Below are positions 59,151 to 64,000 of a DNA stretch of 64,000 nucleotides, piece after piece. This stretch comes from Microplitis mediator (taxonomy: Eukaryota > Arthropoda > Insecta > Hymenoptera > Braconidae). The DNA lies in contig NC_079969.1 in the NCBI RefSeq assembly GCF_029852145.1, positions 2,170,001 through 2,234,000 on the forward strand, in the 5' to 3' direction. Each line of letters begins with the position of its first letter. Within the stretch, counting starts at the first letter, position 1. The notes under the pieces are model-generated. The model worked only from the letters and a program-made list of their open reading frames with translations, searched no databases and was not told the origin of the DNA. A program made the position numbers and the translations under genes.

Positions 59151-62100
59151 TTAATTATCTTTTAATTTATTAATACTTTTAAAACTTTTTATTCTCGGGC
59201 AGAGTACATTTGGTTTTAAATTAAATTTATTATTTTTGACAACAAAATTATCCGAAATATTCGACTCTTTAATGATAAATTTTCTATAAAATTCATCTTT
59301 TCGGTTTATCTGCAAACTTAATGGCCGCCCGAAGTTCCTGAGCGTCAGTTCAGGCGGCGCTCCAGTGGCGCGAGATTTAAAATCCGTAAATTTAAAAGAT
59401 TTTTTAATAGAATTTATTTCTCTGTCATTTAACTGCCGTGATAATTTATGAGGTTCTAAAAATGCCGAGTCGTCGGTTATTAATTTAAATAAACGTGAGT
59501 GAGTCTGCGTGCGCTTGTAGCTGTTTATTTTTTTCTGCTTCGGCCCAGACTCGGAATCGGTATCGACTTCGGATATGATCCGGCTCAAATCTGACTGAGA
59601 CGTGACCCCGCTGTCGTCATCGTCGGTTTCTTCTTTTGCTTGACCATAGGATCGATTGCTGCCATCTTGGCACCATGACTTCGGTCTGGTCAGTGTGAAG
59701 TCCACGTGGATTTCATCAGTTAGCTCCGTAGGCTTCGATACTTTTAGCGGAAGGCTGACGTTTATTGTCGGGCCTTCAACTTGATGAGCGATTTCACAGT
59801 CCGGAAGTTTGGTTTCCTCGCAAACTGGGGAAGGATTCAGGCCAGTGGAGTACGCGAGGTAGGAATCGGAGTCCGAATCAGAAGTCGAAGTCCCCAGGGC
59901 TTCAATTCCGTCGTCGATGTTATTGGCGCTGGAACTACTGTCGGAACTATCGAGATCCTCGTGCAAAATATTCATTGAAAAGTCACTGGAAGCCTGATAG
60001 CTGCTGGTATTCATACCCTGGAAGACATTGACAGGACCGGGGGTCAAGTTTCCAGAGTTTTCCGGGCTGGTAATCGAGCTGGGACTTGGAAGATTGACGG
60101 AAACTGTTCTCGGTTGCTTCAAAGTCTCATAGTTGCTGGGACCATCAGTCAGGATTGCTGGAGGTAAATCATGGCTGGAGGCATCTGGAGTCTTTGGATG
60201 CTTGAAATGATCTTTGGGACGTTTTAACATCGCGTTTGAGGGACGGTCTAGGTCTTTTGGGGGGTTACAATGACTAGGATTATCGACAAAAGCTGTAGGC
60301 TGGTTGGAAACTGAGCTATGACTGGGATGGTTACTAGAAATATCGGTTGTTTTGGGCTGGTTTGAATTAGGGTCGTCAGCAAATGGCATTCTAAGCTGGG
60401 TAGCTGTTGATTTAGGACTAGAATCATCAGGAATGACTCCTGTTTGCTTCAAATGATTAGTAGGCTTCAGAGTTTCATGACTAGGATCTTCGACAAATAG
60501 CATTCTAGGCCGCATTGTCATTAACTTCTGATTAAAATCATCAGGAATGACTCTTGTCTGGTTCAAGTGATCGGTAGGCTTCAAAATTTCATGACTAGGA
60601 CTTTCGGCAAATAGCATTCTAGGCTGCATTCCTGTTGGATTATGACTAGAATCATCAGAAATGACTCCTGTCTGGTTCAAGTGATCGGTAGGCTTCAAAA
60701 TTTCATGACTAGGACCTTCAGAAAATAGTATTCTAGGCTTTATTCCTGTTAGGTTATGACTAGAATCATCAGGAATGACTCCTGTTTGCTTCAAATGGTC
60801 AATAGGCTTCGAAGTTTCATGACTAGGACCGTCAGGAAATAGCATTCTAGGCTTTATTCCTGCTGGATTATGACTAGAATTATCAGGAATGACTCCTGTC
60901 TGCTTCAAATGATCAGTAGGCTTTAAAGTTTCATGACTAGGACCTTCGACAAATAGCATTCTAGGCTGCATTGTCATTAACTTCTGATTAAAATCATCAG
61001 AAATGACTCCTGTCTGCTTCAAATGATCAGTAGGCTTTAAAGTTTCATGACTAGGACCATCGACAAATAGCATTCTAGGCTTTATTTCTGTTGGGTTATG
61101 ACTAGAATCATCAGAAATGACTCCTGTCTGGTTCAAGTGATCGGTAGGCTTCAAAATTTCATGACTAGGACCTTCAGAAAATGGCATTCTAGGCTTTATT
61201 CCTGTTGGGTTATGACTAGAATCATCAGAAATGACTCCTGTCTGCTTCAAATGATCACTAGGCTTCAAAATTTCATGACTAGGGCCTTCAGAAAATAGCA
61301 TTCTAGGCTTTATTCCTATTAGGGCATGACTAGAATCATCAGAACTGGCTCCTGTCTGCTTCAAATGATCACTAGCTTTCAAAATTTCATGACTAGGACC
61401 TTCGACAAATAGCATTCTAGGCTTTATTTCTTTTAGGTTATGACTAGAATCATCAGAACTGACCTCTTGTTGACTATCTTGAGCTACCGAAGCCTCATAA
61501 TGACCACTAGGGCCATCATAAATCCTATCTCCAGCAACAACATACAATGGCAAGCCGTTATTTTGATAGTAACCAACATTTCCGTTACATGGATTAAAAT
61601 GGCCACTAATATTGTGACGCTGAAACTGATTCGGGCAACAATATTCTTGCTGTTGGTAAGGTCGGTATTCTAGACTCTGACCAGCCGAGTAAGCTAACGG
61701 ATAATACGCCCAATAGATGGGCTGGGAATAATGCGGGATAAATATTCCCTGGTGATTATTGCCCAAGGTTATGTTACTTGTTACTTGACCGGGTAATTCT
61801 GCTGGTAATTCTTGGGTCCCTATTGCTATGGTTATACAAAAATATATATATTCGTTTCATACACATACAGATTCCCTTATTTACGTTACATTCTCTCTCA
61901 CTGATGCTTTAATTATTATTAATGCAGTTAATTATTAATAAAGTTAATGCTTATTTATGATTTTTTAAAAATTATCTTTATATTTTTAAATCGTCGCCGT
62001 TTTTTTGTGGAAACGACGAGGCAAAGGAGCAAGAGAGGATGAACGACAGGGGGTTGAATAAAATCCTGTGCTCAGAGGAATTTTTTTAAATTAAAATTTT

Positions 62101-63973
62101 AACCGGTTTTTAAATTTATTAATTAATTAATTAATTTGTTATTATTATTTTTTTTAAAAGCTTCCTGTAAACACAGGATTTATTTATTAATTTTAATTAT
62201 TTAATTATTAATTAATGGGCATTCATTTTTAATTAGCGATTTTTTTGTTAAAGAGTTAATCTGATAATTTTAAAATCAAAATTTTGTAATTCTGGCGGGA
62301 AAATTGAAAATTTAAAAATTGATGTTTTTATAATTTGAATTGTGGGTAAACTATGAGAGATACAAAAAAATGAGTAAAATAAATTTTGTAGGAAATTAAA
62401 TTTTGAACAAAAAAGTATTGATTAATTTTTTTTATAAATTCATTATTTTGGGCGTAATTTTAATTTTGAAAATATAAAAAATATTCATAGAAATCTGGGT
62501 TTTAATTTTTGACTTTTGAATTCAAATTTTTGGGTTAAATATTGAAGATACGATAAAAATGTATAGAAATGATTTTGTAGGAAATTAAATTTCCTATAAA
62601 AAAGTATTCATTGATTTTTGGGCTAAAATCAATATTTGAGACGCAATTTCAATTTGAGTAGATAAACTTTAGTCAGACAAAATTTAAATTTAAACTCTCG
62701 TGTAGATTAAAGGCTTTGGTTTAGGTTTCAAATGAAAATTACTCATAAAAATACTCACCAAGAGAATCGGGAGTGGTCATCGCCTGTAATATCCGGAATG
62801 ACCGCGATGGTATTGCACTTCCGGTATATATTTTAGGCTCTGGTGCCTGTTGCTCACTCGGCGGTAGATTTGATTGGATTTGTGGTGACTCATCTGCGCA
62901 ATAAATAAATACAAAAATTAAATAATTTGTTTATTAATTAATTTAAAAAAAAAAACACCATGCAAAATTCAAAATCCATGCAACGAATCAAAAGCTGTTA
63001 CAAAATAACCCACGTTATTTTGATCCGACATTTTTTTCTATGGGTAATTTTTACTGTGGGTAATTTTTATGGGTTATTTTTACAATGGGTCATTTTTCAT
63101 ACTTTATTTTTACAGAAAATTTTCATTACGGATAATTTTTATTATGGGTCATTTTGATTATGAGTCATTTTTACTATGGGTTATTTTTGTTATGAGTAAT
63201 TTTTACTGAAAGTCATTTTTGCTATAAGTAATTTTTGTGATGAATTACTTTTGTAATGGGTAATTTTTACTGTGGGTAATTTTTATGGGTTATTTTTCAT
63301 ACTTTATTTTTATAAAAAATTTTCACTATGAGTAATTTGTTTTATGAGTCATTTTTATTATGGGTTATTTTTGTTATGAGTAATTTTTACTGAAGGTAAT
63401 TTTTGCTATGGGTAATTTTTGTAATGGATAATTTTTATTATGGGTTATTTTTACTATGAGTAATTTTTACTGAAGGTCATTTTTGATGGGTAATTTTTAT
63501 AATGGATTATTTTTGTTATGGGTAAATTTTGCTGTGGGTTACTTTTATGGGTCATTTTTCATACTTTATCTTTATAGGAAATTTTCACTATGAGTAATTT
63601 GTATTATGGGTCATTTTTATTATGGGTTATTTTTATTATGAGTTATTTATGCTATGGGTAGTTTTTCACAGTTGGTTTTTATAGGAAATTTTCACTATGG
63701 GTCATTTTTCTTATGGGTTATTTTTACTATGAGTAATTTTTACTGAAGGTCATTTTTGATGGGTAATTTTTATACTGGATTAATTTTGTCATGGGTAATT
63801 TTTTCAAACCATTACTCTTTATGGGTTATTTTGTCATGTCAAAAAATACAAAAATTAAATTTCTTCATAAAAAAAAAAAATCACACAAATTTTGATTCTA
63901 ATTTTTTTTTATTCACCAAATGATCGCGAATTTCTATTTTGTCTCTTCAATGCACTGTTGACAGCTCTAGGTG
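59151..63973 (-). CDS. Unidentified repeat protein, partial; possible Zasp/Enigma relative
   Basis: Three exons are visible: 63917-63973, 62759-62893 and a long last exon 59151-61825; the 5' part lies beyond the window. Junction phases agree (955 codons plus a split first codon). The second exon encodes YTGSAIPSRSFRILQ, reminiscent of the motif near the LIM region in ALP/Enigma/Zasp proteins. The last exon has a Tyr/Gln-rich start, then about nine to ten copies of a 38-residue repeat (PRMLF.EGPSHE.LKPTDHL core). It continues with Ser/Thr/Pro-rich sequence, an acidic DDDDSGVTSQSDLSRIISEV block and a basic C-terminus. I see no enzyme motif. The identity is tentative and would follow from the missing N-terminus. 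Confidence 0.6.
60400..61470 (-). repeat. 114-bp coding tandem repeat (38 residues x ~9.5)
   Basis: Units encode variants of SDDSSHNPTGIKPRMLF followed by EGPSHEILKPTDHL. Units 5 and 9 share a distinct DDFNQKLMT version, spaced four units apart, which suggests a block duplication of four units. Confidence 0.92.
61826..62758. other. Intron of the minus-strand repeat gene
   Basis: The intron is AT-rich. Diverged hairpin-motif units (TTTTGTAGGAAATTAAATTT followed by an AAAAAAGTATT arm) occur near 62380-62420 and 62570-62610. Nothing else is recognisable. Confidence 0.6.
63020..63835. repeat. Degenerate ~19-bp minisatellite in the minus-strand gene intron
   Basis: Variants of TATGGGTAATTTTTACTA repeat about forty times. 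Superimposed is a longer block with CATACTTTATTTTTA and GAAAATTTTCACTATG near 63097, 63297, 63560 and, less exactly, 63670. Confidence 0.88.
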
Positions 63974-64000
63974 CTGTTGAATAATAACCAAATATATATA

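Overview
The window looks like nuclear DNA from an insect, most likely a hymenopteran and perhaps a braconid parasitoid wasp. It is very AT-rich, the genes are split by GT-AG introns (plus one AT-AC intron), the proteins read as insect orthologues, and the non-coding space is packed with MITEs, fold-back elements and tandem repeats. The species is my inference; the gene calls rest on translated exons joined in phase.

Layout. 1-3.3 kb: a 186-bp satellite array. 3.8-4.6 kb (+): centrin. 5.5-8.1 kb (-): exosome ring subunit EXOSC8/Rrp43 in seven exons. 9.3-13.1 kb (+): signal peptidase subunit SPCS3, with one AT-AC (U12-type) intron and an 875-bp hAT-like fold-back element in another. 14.9-21.1 kb (+): a divergent MED25 relative without a VWA domain, with two ACID/PTOV domains and long Gln and Asn tracts. 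21.1-25.4 kb: nested MITEs, a 5S-rRNA-related SINE-like insertion with 21-bp target duplications, and a promoter-like block. 25.8-44.6 kb (-): three tandem full-length MED25 genes; the third has a duplicated ACID domain. 46.0-50.7 kb (+): Sec24 of the C/D class (COPII coat). 52.8-58.4 kb (+): a heparan-alpha-glucosaminide N-acetyltransferase (HGSNAT)-like membrane enzyme. 59.2-64 kb (-): the 3' part of an unidentified gene with a 38-residue repeat and a motif reminiscent of Zasp/Enigma proteins.

The most unusual feature is the MED25 family cluster: four open genes in 30 kb. MED25 is a Mediator subunit whose ACID domain binds transcriptional activators. Among the three tandem copies the disordered flanks are almost identical, while the ACID domain carries most of the amino-acid differences. 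Two of the four genes have independently arranged tandem ACID pairs. This suggests a locally expanding set of activator-docking proteins shaped by tandem duplication, gene conversion and either selection or relaxed constraint on ACID.

The other genes are ordinary housekeeping genes (centriole, RNA decay, secretion, lysosome) and show no functional link with one another. Their introns carry the repeat families listed below, some of which recur in introns of unrelated genes.
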